From the NCBI GenBank assembly GCA_963693085.1, contig OY856409.1, positions 663,801,591-663,865,590 on the forward strand: a stretch of DNA of 64,000 nucleotides, in the 5' to 3' direction. The stretch comes from Alisma plantago-aquatica (Eukaryota; Streptophyta; Magnoliopsida; Alismatales; Alismataceae). Below, one piece after another: positions 1 to 13,644 of this stretch (the first letter of the stretch is position 1; each line of letters opens with the position of its first letter). A model generated the notes under the pieces. The model was not told the DNA's origin, ran no database searches, and was given only the letters and a program-made list of their open reading frames with translations. The translations under genes and the position numbers were made by a program.

Positions 1-14
1 ATTAATTACCATTG

Positions 15-33
15 TCCCCAGCAACGAGACCCA
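15..33 (-). other. Primer-binding site of a minus-strand Athila/Tat-like LTR element (element A)
   Basis: Read on the minus strand the site ends CGTTGCTGGGGA, matching the tRNA-Asp-type primer site usual in Athila/Tat gypsy elements (TGGCGCCGTTGC...), with changes at its first bases. The retroelement body would continue off the left edge of the window, and the 5' LTR lies at higher coordinates. The call rests on this one motif and its position next to a CA-ending LTR edge. Confidence 0.6.
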
Positions 34-37
34 TTTT

Positions 38-1762
38 TGATGGGGCTACAAATGTTGCACCAAGAAAAACCCTAAGAACAATATCCTAGGTTTACCAAAA
101 GCAGTGCTCTAATTCCCCACTCCACATGAGCGGAAGCCTTATTGCAGTATACTTGAGGATCAAACCCAAAGGATAACCTTTTTAAGTAATTAAATAGATT
201 CAGAAGTAATAAGAGTAATATTTATCACCGAGTAGTTGGAATATTGATTAAACTAAGGTGTTGCTAATAGCAACAAAGATTAAAGAGGTAAATAACAGGT
301 AATAAAGAGAGCCAGGGCATGGGGTTTCGATACCCAGACCTATTTAATTATTCTAATGAGATCTAACTCTTCAATAGTCATTGCTAAATTGAGGCTTAGC
401 TGTTGCACACTCATGGGATACAGATCATCACTTAGTACAGACTCCCCTGGAACCAACCATCATCGGCACCCATGTTCCTTGCCTATGCTATTAAACCACT
501 TTACTTACAACCAACCATCCTCTGCACATAGCATATCAAAGTTCAAACACCTCACTATCCCTTGCTAACAGCTCATGGGTGTAATAAGATCATTTTGTTG
601 TTCAAATCATGCTCACAACAACCTGCATATCCATGATTATAACTAATATACAGAGCATGCCATCCTAAAAGTTGGTTTTGATGGTGGATGTTAGCATGGT
701 TATGGCCAATAAACCTAGATATGTGTGTGCATGGTTGTTTATTCCTATTTATATCTCAAGTTTCATAATAAGCCTCTCTCCTCCCTTCCAAATGTAAATT
801 AATGTTATTCTTCCTATATCCCCTCAAATGTAACTCGAGGTTTTCCCTTTTACAATGTAATATGAAAAAGGATAGTTTAAATTTATATTTTATCATGCGA
901 AGACGTTCTGCACCAGACGAATCGACCAGATTGTGAAATGAACCAATTGACTAGAGGATCGAGGAGGTCAGATGATCGGAGGATGAATTGATTGAATGGT
1001 GGCCCAACCATTGTCTAGAGGAGTCTAGATATCAATTAAACCTAAGGCCGGATGAGCATTTCAAGAACCCCAACTGAGCATTCTAGGAGGTGGGCAAACT
1101 GGTTCAAGTGTTGGCCCAAAATCCAACACGAAAGAAATGCACCCCGCTTGGTAGACCCACATAACTACCATCACACTTCCATGAGATAAACAACGCACCA
1201 TGCTTGGTGTGCCCATGCATAGACAATCAAGCATTTCATGTGTGTTGCTAATGAAAAACATCTAAGACTTAATATGTATGATTGAGAGATTATATATATA
1301 TACATATACATATCCAATATCCAATCACCAAATACTTATGGTATGTATCATATACATGCTATAACCACAACAAAATATGCAATTATAAACACAAGCGATG
1401 GTTATGTCTATACCATTGTGATTCCTTGGAGCCACAATGAATTACTATCACCTAAGGTCTACATCTGATGTGGAAACATGTCATTGGAGAATCGATGCTA
1501 GTACACTGACATTCAAAGGGACAACTCCTTCCTATTGGCTCTGGTATCACAATATGGAGTTCATAATGGTTCTCGTAGACTACTCTAGAGGCGAGCTGGT
1601 TTCACCCATTAGGAGGATGCTATCAACCCTAGTCCAAGGTGTTGCACCATGAGGCCTTTTGTGACGACTGTTCGGGTGATGCTGAAGAAGTAGCATGTTG
1701 CTTGGACAAGAAGCACAGTACTACATCAAGAGTTATCGTTGGACTTGCTCCAGGATAATGTA
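38..1762 (-). mobile_element. 5' LTR of element A plus unassigned sequence; upper boundary not found
   Basis: The minus strand ends in CATCA immediately before the primer site at 15-33, as an LTR should. The LTR therefore starts somewhere above, but I found no matching LTR copy, TG start or TSD, so the far edge is unknown and much of the interval may be something else. There is no convincing gene; the open frames here are short and unlike known proteins. A short TA-rich run lies near 1290-1312. The motif tgtgacgac near 1661 resembles the end of the gypsy-1 LTR at 11518 and may mark a second remnant. Confidence 0.4.
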
Positions 1763-1767
1763 TAACT

Positions 1768-3267
1768 TGTTGACCTAAGTGTTACACATTGTCCATATTT
1801 TGATGATGACTTAACCATTCCATTCATATGTATATAATATGTTTGTTTGAGATTTATTTTAGGTATTAGGTACATGAAAAGGATCAATTCGATCAAGCCC
1901 TGGCTTGATCTAGTTCAAGTCGAAAGCAATGCAAATGCACTTCTGTGAAAATAGCCCTAAATGACTTAGAACGATTTTTGTATTAATTTGTATTGGTGAT
2001 ATGACTTGTAACTATTATGAGAAAAAGTCAGGAGCATTTAATTCAAAATTTTAATCATTCTAATGATGATTTCTAAAATTCATCACAGACTACATGTTCG
2101 GTTGAGTTTCATCCTTGATAAACTCGACTGGCACCCTTGATGAATTGGGAATGTCCAGGTTTGGCTAAGTTTAACTCAAGACAAACTAGACTGACACCCT
2201 ACACTAGAAAAATAGACTTAAGTGATCGGCCAAGTTTCATCCAGGATAAACTCAGACCGATGCTTCAAATTTGCTTTGTCACATAGTGCAATCGATCGAG
2301 TTACCTTTATTGAACTTGACCAACTGCATTGTACTGAATGTGCAAAAAAAGTGATTCTAGTCGTTGGAGTGTTGCAAACATCAAAATAGATCCATTGCAA
2401 AACCCCAAATGGCTATAAATCTTTCCTAAGTGCTTCTATTAGCTAGTGGACATCCCCAACTATAAATAGGATCCCTTGGACTTCATTCAAAGTTTTCTCC
2501 TTCATGCTATTCAAGCTCCTAGCTATAGTTGAGTGCATATTATCCACTAGAGCCCATTTCTCTCTCTTGCTTACACTTCAAAATGTCCATATGAGTAATA
2601 TAGGTTATGCATGAGAGAGCTACAACATTGTAGTCTTGTAAAGCTCTCATAGCTTCCCTTTCCCAACCCCTTTCTTTAAGTGCAAAGTTGGTGAAAGCTT
2701 CTCTAAGGTGAAGGAGAAGGTGCAAAGCTTCTCTAAGTTAAAGAAGAAGGTGAAGGATGAAGATCCTGAGTAGAGTGGGTAATTCCTTTAAGGCGAAAGA
2801 CTTGTTGAAAAAAGGGGAGATCCTTGGTGAAGGTTTCCAACTACTTGAAAGAGTGGGTACGTGCTTGTAGATATTGAAGACTCTTGCTCAAAGGATAGGT
2901 AAGTCCTTGTAAGGTTTATTGGCTCCTTTTGGTCCTTAAAAAGGAAGGGTAGGTATCCTTTTCTTGCAAAAGGAAGGTCTAATTGTATGTCTTATAATGG
3001 AATATAAGTATGTAATGGTTACAAAATCCTAGAGCTTGACCTCTCTAGGTAGTGGAGTGACTTTATCCTAGTTTGGATATTGGAACCACTCTACCTAGCT
3101 TGTACTTGTGCTTGTTTAGTCTCTCTCATCCTTGTTATGTATGTTTAGATTGCACATCAAAATTCATATTTGCAATAGTCTTACTTGAAGTGACTTGAAG
3201 GTCTAAGCAATTTTGTGTGAGTGTTTTTAGCTCTATTCACCCCCCTCTAGAGCCATTTGGTCCCACA
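1768..3267 (+). mobile_element. Solo LTR of a Ty1/copia element (1500 bp) with TSD TAACT
   Basis: The unit begins TGTTGACC and ends GGTCCCACA. It is bounded by the direct repeat TAACT at 1763-1767 and 3268-3272, and no internal retroelement domain follows. Its sequence is homologous by eye to the copia LTR split across 51007-56428 on the other strand (for example the stretch around 1800-2050, and the one around 2980-3090 containing CTCTAGGTAGTGGA), and to the LTR fragment at 35237-35682. A solo LTR with TSD is the usual product of unequal recombination between the two LTRs of one inserted element. Confidence 0.88.
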
Positions 3268-3272
3268 TAACT

Positions 3273-5571
3273 CTTGTTACCTTCCTTGCTAGATACATTT
3301 TTGTTGACGTGATTTTGTTGATTGGGAAATTGGGCTTTAAATTTTTGTTTCTGCTGACTTATCTGTCGCCTGATATCCTAGTAGATACCCTATCAATCTT
3401 GTTTGTATCACAATTTTCCTCAAAATTATGTTTTCATCAAGCCGTCATGAAGACACCCACATAATCCATGCTACTTCACAAATGCCATTTGGCTTGGATA
3501 AATATTAAATTGCTCTATATTAATTATCTATCTTCATATGGGTCCCTACCCTATCATAGTTGATGAGGCCCTGACCTTGTCTCATTTTGTCATTTTATAA
3601 TCAACATTGGGGTTCAAATCACCCATCTCTAGTTGTTCTTATTTCTTTAATTGTGGTATAATTGGTATGAGAAACAAAGAATTTTCACTTCATCCTTGGT
3701 GAAGAATGGACTCTGGATCATCCGTAGATGGTGTAAATTCACCATCAGTAGTGGCTCCTTTCATACCATATAACCTAAAAATAAACAATTGATGTGAGGG
3801 AATAAAAATATAAAACTATATATAATAATTAAATTAAGATGTCCTAGTGTGGCCAATTCCAATTTTACAACGTTAATGGTTATGCTAACCAATTCCATGA
3901 CAATAACGCCAAGAACTTCACATGCTTCTACAATGAGTAAAGATGCTCTTGCAAGGTCAAGTAATATAGGGTTAAAAGAGTCCTAAGTTATTCCCATAAG
4001 GAATCTGATCACTATAGATTGTACCACTATGACATAGCATATAAGATAATAAAAAAGGGTTGGAATTATAATTACTAAAATGCTAAAAACTAAACATAAG
4101 CTAATGATTATGGAGATCAACTTGCAAGGATGGGAATATCTATAATATCATATTCACCATAGCAAACCATTATTGTTAAGTAAATCGATTCATTAACAAA
4201 CTAATGTTTCTTAATGCATAAGTGGTGTATGATAGTGGTACACCCTTTCAGATTGTAATGTCATAGCTAACAAGAATGAACTATACTTCCATTTAAATCA
4301 AATTGTATTTGGTCTATAAGGACAAAAACTCATATGCACACGAATGCTTATGTGTGTGTTCAAGAAGGAAATATGATAGTCATAAGGTTTTTCCAACAAT
4401 AGATCATATCCAACAAATTGATAGTTGTGATCAAGAATAATTGAGACAATGAACCTTCCATTCATTAAATGTAAATCAAATATTCGTAGAAAAATGGAAT
4501 AATATACATTACCACTACTTTCATGGCCCTTTACTCCCAAATTTTAGAGAAATAAACTTAGTTCCTCACGAGTTCGTGTTGCTTCATACAATCAAGAAGA
4601 GAAATAATGAAAATCACATGATATGTTGGATAGGAGGTGAAACTTGATGTGGAACATCAATCAACAAAGTCTAGATGCATCTACTACAGTTCTACTGGTT
4701 GAATCTTCTGCGGGTTGCTCCATGAGCATCAATGTGCTCTTCTCTCCTTTATATTTCTCATAGGCATCATATAACATCAGTAATGAGATCCCCCACTAAT
4801 TTGATATCATTAATGATTAATGAGTTCTTCTTACATTTTAGTGGTGGCTATAGAATCTTAATTAGTCATTTTTAACTAGTTTGGTTGAGTAAGTCAATGC
4901 TATCAACATGCAAGTTGATGCATCAACATGTGTGGTTGGTCATAATCTCTAGAGTAGATTGATCTATACAATAGGTCTATGCATTGATTATATTGAATTG
5001 GAGGTTGATGTATCACTGCAGACATAGTCTTCAGTTCTGCTAAAAACATGTCTTCTTGGCCAATGTAGTCGATGCTATTGACTTGTATGTCTATGCATCA
5101 AATTTGAGGGTTCTTTATGCCTACTTATATCCTATTGGCAAATCAATGAAGCTGATCATATTGAACATGTGGTCAACTAAATGAATTTTAGAGGTTTTGG
5201 AACCTATTTTGATGGAAATGTAGTCAATATAATCAATTGTGTGGTTGATGCATTGATTGTCTATCAGACCACTCAACCACTCATGAAAGAAAATACACAT
5301 TGATAAGTATATTACTCTAGAGTATCAAATACTTGTATTATTTCTTATTAAATACTACAATTGATGTTTGAGTGATCAAATACTTGTATTATTTCTTCTT
5401 AAATACAATAATTGATGTTTATTTACTAACATCTCAAAAAGATATACAATCATGGTCAAACAATTATGTAAAGTATCCTAAAAGTAAGTAGAGAATTTAA
5501 ATATTTGACTATGCATCGCATATCACCACAAATCTCACATAGTGGTAAATATATGTAAATAAAAATACTAG
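3273..5571. other. Unassigned AT-rich intergenic sequence
   Basis: No gene, RNA gene or recognisable transposon domain was found. The phrase gttgatgcat and variants recur between about 4900 and 5280, suggesting decayed repeat DNA. A short tandem duplication lies at 5325-5426. Confidence 0.5.
5325..5426. repeat. Tandem duplication, two copies of about 51 bp
   Basis: The stretch beginning tcaaatacttgtattattt at 5325 recurs at 5376 with a few changes. It is non-coding. Confidence 0.75.
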
Positions 5572-6722
5572 TAGAGGTGTGTGTTTACCACCATATTGTC
5601 CAAGATGTGTGCGTGTGTCATTTATATCGGGTTACTCAAGTGTAGGGTTTTGCATATCGGGTTAGACCCTTATGCTCATACCTTTTCAAACCTTCAAAGT
5701 ATCAACCTACCATGTGTTGAGTGACAACCTAGACAACTGGTTAGTCCTTTTTCAACCAAACCAAATGTACAAAATCATAGGGGTGTGGGGTTCCAAGGTA
5801 TAACGGATTTCATATCATATAATTGAGGCTCATGAATGAGAGTGTATGAGAGGTGTCATCACCTTATACTACTAGGTGACACATGTCCATGCATGCACAC
5901 ATATTCATATTGACATGAAAAACTCTTGGGGATAATCTAAGGATAAGATTTTGGCCATTAATTATCTTGTTGAACAAGATATTTCAACCCTACATAACTT
6001 TATTCACAACCTGATACAACTTTTCCAAGGAAAGTTGTAAATCGATATCCATCACCTTCTTGAGGTGCTTAATTCATCATGGCCTTTTCCAAGAGTTGAC
6101 AAAATGATATGGGACCTTCTCTATGGCTTCTTGGCCGATAGGTACTCACATATATGCTCTACAACTCAATATAACTCAATACAACTCATTTTAGGGTTTC
6201 AACTATACAACTCTTCTTGGTCTTTTCATCACCAAGAATACCATCACTCAAATATGATTCAAACATGATGCATATTTCTTTATCTATCCTCTAGACAATT
6301 CCAAGAGAGAGTAGGTACACTCTAGAGGTGGTAATTTGCATATCAACCCTACATTTTGGGTAAATTGCAATTTGCACCAAAATTGGTACACAAGGCACAA
6401 GCATTATTCCAACAAACTTCAACTTGGAATTTAGGCTTTCCACAAGACACCCCTTAGCATAATTCTCTTTCTTATGATGATAAAGAACTTGAGGAACGTT
6501 CAACATGTGACATATTGCAATATAACCCCTTATCTTGGGTAAATTGCAATTTACACCCAAAGTATCATATAATACACAAATAGTTTGCAAATAAACTCAA
6601 ACTTGAAAATTAAACTCTCCTAGAGTCTTAATTAATTTTAAAAATATTAAAACAAGTTTATAAATCACTTACTTAAGCAAAACTTCTAGGTTTATGCCAT
6701 AACCTAGGTCAGGGATGTTACA
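5572..6722 (-). mobile_element. Truncated 3' LTR of gypsy-1
   Basis: On the minus strand this LTR starts TGTAACATCCC at 6722 and follows the 5' LTR (11518-15520) closely. It differs in two large ways. A block of about 578 bp, present at about 14021-14598 in the 5' copy and containing its TATA-like box, is missing at the junction near 5820. The alignment also stops at about 5572, inside the 29 bp tandem repeat of the 5' copy, so roughly the last 2.2 kb of the LTR (R/U5 side) is gone. No TSD can be tested on this side. Confidence 0.85.
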
Positions 6723-6759
6723 ATTATCAATCCCTAATAGGGATTTCATCTCCAAAATC

Positions 6760-8058
6760 TCAAGAGAAAAGAGAAGGGTACTTCCTCCTAATTTCTTTCT
6801 CCTGCTCCCATGTGGCTTCTTCAACTCCTCAATGATGCCAGAGAACTTTCATAAGAACTATGTCTTTCTTTTTCAACTTCTTTATTCTTCTGTCAAGAAT
6901 CATCATTAGACCTTCGGCATAGGATATATCTTCATTCAATTCTACCTCTACATGTTGCAATACCAACTATGTATCAAAATGAAACTTTCTCAGCATAGAT
7001 ATATGAAACACTGGATGTAGTATATGTAGCTCAGGTGGCAACTCCAACCTATAGGCTACTTTTCCAATTAGTGTTGTTACTGGGTAAGGTCCCATAAATC
7101 TAGGAGATAACTTTCCCTTCTTCCCAAATCTGAGAACACCTTTCCAAGGAGAGACCTTGAGATACACTCTATCTCCAACTTGGAATTCTAAAGGTCTACG
7201 GCATTTATCGGCATATGACTTCTATCTATCATGTGCAACCTTCAACTGTTGTTGTATTACTTTAATCTTTTCAGTTGTCTATTGAACTAATTTAGGACCC
7301 AGAAGTTGGCATTCTCCTATCTCATACCAGCATAATAGAGATCTACAACATCTACCATATAATGCTTCATATGGTGCCATGTCAATACTTTTCTGATAAC
7401 TATTGTTGTAGGCAAACTCTATTAAGCTCAAGTGTAAATCCCAACTTCCTACAAACTGAAGAACACATGCCCTAATCAAGTCCTCCAAAGTCTATATAGT
7501 CCTTTCATATTGTCCATCTGTTTGAGGGTGAAAAGTTGTGCTCAACTTTAACTGTGTACCCAAGGCTTTATGTAGTCGTTCCCAAAAACAACTTGTAAAC
7601 TGGGGACTTCTATCAGACACAATTGTGCTTGGAACTCCGTGTAATCGCACTATCTCATCTATGTAGATATTTGCAAGTTTTTCAACAGTATATGTTGTTT
7701 TAATAGGAAGAAAATGTGCTAACTTAGTCAACCTATCAACTATCACCTAAATGGAATCATGACTTTTGGATGTTATGGGTAGACCAACCACAAAGTCCAT
7801 TGTCATGTGATCCCATTTTCACTACAGTATAGGTAAGGGTTGCAATGTTCCTGCAGGCTTCTGGTGTTTTGCTTTAACTTGCTGACATACTGGACATCGC
7901 ATAACAAACTCAGCCACATCTTTCTTCAAACCAGGCCACCAATACATATCTTTTAAGTTATGATACATTTTAGTAATCCCTGGATGCATTGCATACATGG
8001 ATGAATGATCTTCCTCCATAACTATCTTTCTTAAGTCATTGGCATCAAGTACTACCAT
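6760..8058 (-). pseudogene. gypsy-1 integrase with GPY/F and chromodomain-like tail (broken)
   Basis: In order on the minus strand are: the zinc-binding segment at 8058-7822 (HPGITKMY, then CPVCQQVK, the HHCC type); the catalytic core at 7746-7492, where the usual DRDPRF is DRSPQF and the region ends DGQYERTI in place of DGQSERT; the post-core segment at 7488-7279; and a GPY/F-like module at 7167-6967 (LSPRFMGPYPV). Downstream, around 6890-6770, a chromodomain-like tail reads VLWHH, a stop, then GVEEATWE. That tail is the mark of chromoviruses (Tekay-like). The protein would have joined element DNA to host DNA. Stop codons and frame shifts separate the pieces, so it is dead. Confidence 0.85.
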
Positions 8059-8195
8059 CCTAGCATGGTAATAGACTACCTCATCCTCTGACTCATGGAA
8101 ACCGTCCCATTTTGCACTACCATACTCTGGCCTGATCTGCTAAATCATAGTATCAACATGTTGTGCCTCTTTAATTTGTTGTCTCAGAGTAGGTT

Positions 8196-9802
8196 TCACA
8201 TGCATCTCGGCCAGCAATCTGGATAAACTTTTAATTGTAAATTTATTTGTCTCAAAGAGACATTCATGTCCCATTTAAAGCACATTAAAGAATTCAACTG
8301 TGCTTTATATATGGGTGGAGATGAAGATTTTCTACTTAGTGCATCTTCCACTACATTAGCTTTTACTGGATGATAATCAATTGTACAATCATAGTCCTTG
8401 ATTAATTCCATCCAATGGCATTGTCTCATATTCAACTCGTGCTATGAGAAGATGTACTTTAAGTTTTAATGGTCTATGAAAATCTGACATGTTTCTCTAT
8501 AAAGATAATGCCTCCAAATCTTCAACACGTGGACCACTACAGCTAACTCTAGGTCATGCGTCAGATAATTCTCCTCATGCTTCTTAAGCTACCAGGAAGC
8601 AAAAGAAACTACATGATCACTCTGCATCAGCACACATCCTAGACCATTCTTAGAGGCGTCATAGAAAACAATGTATCCCTTTCCCTGCTCAGGTAAAACC
8701 AACACAGGTGCACTAGTCAACCTTTCTTTCAACAACTGGAAAGAACGTTGACACTTGTCATTCAAAAAAAAGGAACTTCCTTTCTGGTTAACCTAGTTAG
8801 GGGTAATGCTACAGAATTGAATCTTTAATAAACCTTATGGCCTAAGAAACTGTGAATCTCAGTTGGTGTCTTGAGCTATTTCCACTCTAAAACAGACTCC
8901 ACTTTCTATCGATCAACACGAATTCCTGAAGCAGATATGATGTGTCCTAGGAAAGACACTTCTGAAAACTAGAACTTGCACTTGCTAAACTTAGCATATA
9001 GCTTGTGTGATCTCAACAAAGTCAAGGCTTGGTGAAGGTTTTGTTCATGTTGTTGACCATCTCTACTGTATATCAGGATGTCATCTATGAAGATGACTAT
9101 GAACTGATCAAGGAATGGCCGAAAGATTCTATTCATCAGCTCCATGAATGCAGTTGGTGCATTAGTTAGTCCAAACAACATAACTACAAACTCATAATGA
9201 CTGTACCTTGTCCTAAAGGATGACTTAGGTATGTCACTCTCCTTGATACGTAACTGATGATATCCTGACCTTAGATCTATCTTAGAGAACACTATTGCAT
9301 CACGCAACTGGTCAAACAAATCATCTATCCTTGGTAGAGGATATTTGTTCTTTATAGTCACCTTGTTAAGCTGTCTATAGTCTATGCATAACCTCATAGA
9401 CCCATATTTCTATTTAACAAAAAACATTGGAGCACCCCATGGAAAAGTACTCGGTCGAATCAAACCTTTTTCAAGAAACTCCTATAATTGTTTCTTGAGT
9501 TCTGCCATCTCAGCATGCACCGTCCTATAAGGTATTTGGGTTATGGGTTGCGTATCCAGAATTAGATTAATCTCAAAATCAATCTCTCGAGGTGGATAAA
9601 TATCTGGAAATTCTTTAGGAAACACATCTTTGAATTCCCTGACAACAAGAACTTCAGGAAGACTAGGACTTTCTACTTTGGTATCTACCACATGTGCCAA
9701 GAATGCTTCACATCCTTGTCGCATCAATCTCTCAGCTACCATTGCTGATACCAGACAGGTTGGAAGAATCAGTCTGTCCCCCCTGAAAGACCCATGTCTC
9801 AT
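8196..9802 (-). pseudogene. gypsy-1 reverse transcriptase and RNase H (broken)
   Basis: The segment at 9802-9482 carries the usual lead-in to gypsy RT (the FKDVFPKEFPD region). The core at 9397-8969 reads [20 protein letters not shown], then [12 protein letters not shown], then the catalytic FIDDILIYS with the aspartate pair intact, and ends YAKFSKCKF. RNase H follows between about 8900 and 8196, broken by stops, with the typical end DYHPVKANVVEDALSRK at about 8390-8325. The order PR-RT-RH-IN is that of Ty3/gypsy. Several stops sit where Arg, Gln or Trp is expected. Confidence 0.88.
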
Positions 9803-9849
9803 AAATGTCTACAAATATAGCTTGCTTGGAACCACAACCCATGACAACC

Positions 9850-11382
9850 TTATACTTTTATAGGGTATCCATCCCAAGAATTACATCAAACTTGTGCATC
9901 TCAAGTGGTATAAGATCCACCGGAATGTTGTGTTCGGAAAAAGAAAGAACACAGGGAGAACATACCTCTTGCAACACTATAGATCTGAATAACAGAGTTT
10001 CTAATAACATATTATCTATTATACGACTGACAGTCATATTGCAGTCATGAATCACTTCTCAAGTGATAAAGGAATGTGGAGCACCCGGATCAATCAAAAT
10101 AGATACAAAGTAGGATGAAGACATATCAGAATGAAACAATTCCATCTGACCTGTCACAACTCATGGATTGACTACTGCCTCCAGCTAATTCATAGCATAG
10201 AATCTCATTGTTTCCTATTGTTGACTCTTATGCTCTGTTGTTTGGTGTATATGAACCTACTTGGGATGCTTGTCTACGTCCTCGTGTGCCACTACTAATT
10301 GTTGCTTCTGAGAGCCTTGTTGACTCTGCCTCAGTGGTTGGGTTACCTCTATGTCTCTAACTGGACAATCCCTTATCATATGTCATGTCTGTCCATACTT
10401 GAAGCAGTTTCTATCCTACTGTGGTCTATATGGTCCTGTTAGTGACATTGACATCGTACTATGGGCTCCACTTGGCAGAAAACTATGGCTTCTACCCTTA
10501 TTTGACGTCCACTACGTCTGTGCATTGAACCTCTGTGGTGCTAACAGTGCGGGAAACCTTTATTTCTTGACATTTCCATACCTCTGGCCCTGGAACTAGG
10601 TAGGTCTTTTCCTACTGTTAGCCTCACATTTCTCAGTTACGGACCTCTCTATCCACCTAACTGACTCCACAAAGGTGGCAAACCTCTAAAGCAGCAACAG
10701 TTGTGGATAACTCAGTGTTTAGACCCTTCTCAAAACATTGAATCATCTCCTCCTCTGTAGTAGCCATGTGTGGACAAAACCAGAGAAGGTCCATGAACTT
10801 AGCTTCATACTCACTAATCTTCATTGTACCTTGCTTAATACGCTCAAAATGTGAGATTTTATCATTTAGATAATTCCTGGGAAAGTATCTACTGACAAAC
10901 TCACGTCAGAACTCCTCCCATCCGACCTCAACACCCGGTTTTTTCCCTTCTTCAATGGCCCACCAATGGCCAGCACTTCCTTTTAAAAGGTACACAACAT
11001 GCCTAACTTTCTCACTTTCTAGAATGCTAAGGATTCTAAAGGCTTCTTCCAGCTCAGTGAGCCATAAATCTGCATCTACTAGGTCAGGTGTACCGGCATA
11101 TTTGGTGACTCCTACCCGACATAACCACTCAAAGGTCTTACCAGACCCATGTCCCTCATTAGGTACTGGTGCCCTAGATGCTGGTGTTGGCATTTGGTCT
11201 GCCATATGTGTTATAGTGGTCATGAACTGCCTAAAAAGAGCATGAAAGGCTGGGTTTTCTAGCATGGCTTCATCAAGATGGGGATTCTCAGGCACTAATT
11301 CATCTCTAACATGTTCCCTTACACCTCCTACTGGTACAGCAATACTTCTCTCATCAGCATATTCTTTGTGTGTTCCAGCCAT
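9850..11382 (-). pseudogene. gypsy-1 gag and protease (broken)
   Basis: The gag start (MAGTHKEYADERS) lies at 11382, about 120 bp inside the primer site, and its open part runs to 10906 with the typical DADLWLTELEEAF stretch. Further on, near 10410-10370, a CCHC zinc knuckle reads CFKYGQT, a stop, then HMIRDC: the spacing is right but one codon has become TGA. The aspartic protease follows. Its active-site motif reads DPGA rather than DSGA near 10100-10085, and it ends FDVILGMD near 9870. Gag would form the particle and the protease would cut the polyprotein, but both are inactivated. Confidence 0.82.
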
Positions 11383-11499
11383 CTTTCAGCTTTACTTCTT
11401 CTTCTATATGAGAAAAAGTCATTATAAGATAAATTGGAGGATACTAGAACAGACTCAACAACCTTAATCATATGTTTCTATAGACTCAGCGAACCTTAG

Positions 11500-11511
11500 G
11501 CTCTGATACCA
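11500..11511 (-). other. gypsy-1 primer-binding site (initiator Met tRNA type)
   Basis: On the minus strand it reads TGGTATCAGAGC, a few bases after the LTR end GTCACA at 11518. This fixes the orientation of gypsy-1 and the end of its 5' LTR. Confidence 0.92.
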
Positions 11512-13644
11512 AAAACTTGTGACGACCGCTATCAATCCGACAGCCAAATCGCACACTAATTATGTAGAATAACCATTAGCATCGGATTAACAAAAATCAC
11601 TAAAAAATTAAAACCATTTTGTAAAGAGATTCATTGCCAGGAAACTCTTAAGGAAAGAACCAAAGCAATATATACATCATCGTTCATATTGTACATACAT
11701 TGTACCATCTCATCTCGAGGATATCATATACTAGTTGCTTTGCCAAACATATACATAAGCAACATAAAACTTCAAGGCATACAAGACAAAATCTCAGATC
11801 ATTTATAAAACTATTACGTACTAAATCTCAAGGACCTGAGAGTATAGAGATGACACATAGGATTTCTATCTACAAGACATGGCAGACAGCACACTCAACC
11901 TGAGCTGTTACAGATGTCCTTGTTGATGTTATCCTCCCTCTATAGTACAGTCTCTACCTCCTCGTCTGTGTCCACTTAAATTTTTTTGGGACCAACGGGG
12001 CGAGACATAAGTCCCAGCGAGAGATATAACTCTCTACCAATAATATTATTATCACAGGTAAATAGTATAAAACTGAGCAGAGGATCTTTTATATTAATAA
12101 TCAAGATTAATCACTATTTATAAGCAGAATAGAGCAATATCATATTTTAAAGTAATGCAGCTATCTATGATAGAGAAATAAATCATCAATTCACTTTATA
12201 AGGAATACGAAGAACATATATAACATCTAACCATTTAAGATGTATAAAAGTAATGCAACATCAGCCAATGTTTATGTATTCAATCCTTAATCAAATACAT
12301 TACATAGTTGATTACATATTTACAATCACACTTATGCCCTGCGGAGATGAGGTATACCACTCATGCTCCAATCGACCACCGCTTACTTAAAATCGGTACC
12401 ATACAAGGTCAAAGGAAGAGTCGGCTTCCAAATCCTCACCTATCTCGGTCAGTACGATACCACTGGCAGTGACATCACGTGTCAAACTGCAATTAGCTTG
12501 TCAGGGTATAGTGGCATCTTCGCTATAGAGTTACATCTGCATCATGCACTCTTTTTAGGGAGATCACACAGTAACCCTGGTATATTCTCTTCTTCTTTGG
12601 GGAGATCACACATCAACCCCAGTATATGAGGAAAAGATCACATAGCAATCCCTATTTGGACGTAAGGATATTTTTACCCATTACTCCCACATATTCAAAA
12701 ATATGCTCTCTGAGTTAAACTCGTTTCACCATTCAGCAAATTCTGACACTTAATGGATCTATGGCCAAGGAAACTACATGATAAGGTTCCATTTGATTAG
12801 CTAGGTGCATTACAATATCTTTTAGCATCAACCAAGTTACAAGCATGAATTATAACAAATGATATAAAGAAAAGTGTAATACATTTATCAAGTACTTTCA
12901 TGATCTTTGGAACACATTGAATGCATAACACTCGGGATCTCAGACCCTTATCACATTACTGAGGATTCTCATCCCTTAACATTATCATCATCATGATTGC
13001 TAGATTTGGGTATTCAAACCCTTAGTTTATCATTGAACATTGTCATCTCTTATCAGGTAACAATTACCTCTAGGTCCTCAGACCCAGGTATACATTATAC
13101 TTGTTGCACAAGTATTTCACATGGCTCACAAGGCCCATTTAATCTGTATCATATGAAACATCATAGCTCATACATGGCTATGCTCATCATCTCCTGATAC
13201 CTGCATGGTTAGTATTTCATGATAAAAACAATATCAAGTACATATCATCACCATGCAATATAAGAGAAATACAACCTTACCATTATTAGGGTTAGGGTTT
13301 CCTTTTTTAGCCGATTAGGGTTTCAAGTTCATATTATCAAGAATCAAAACCCTAATTCATAGCTCCACACATATTAGGAGCATACATTGATATCATAAGT
13401 ATTCAATCATACTTGTTTATTCTCATCATTTATCATTAAATTATTATCACACAAAGTATGAGTTTCTCTCTCATCCTCACTAGGATATTGATTACATCAT
13501 ACTTTATTAAGTTGGCTCAACCCTTTTCTCAAGGTACATTGGCCTACACTTATCAAAATGCATTAAACTCTTTACATCTTAATGTATCATTTGGAATAAC
13601 ACACTTCATGTGTTACTCAATCAAGTATATCGGATTTGAGGTAC

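Noticed and set aside
1655..1680. End of a gypsy-1-type LTR suggested by tgtgacgac
   Set aside because: Only about 9 bases match and no partner sequence, primer site or TSD was found.
13288..13325. Telomere-like ttagggttagggttt
   Set aside because: Only two to three degenerate units inside an LTR, so not an interstitial telomere tract.
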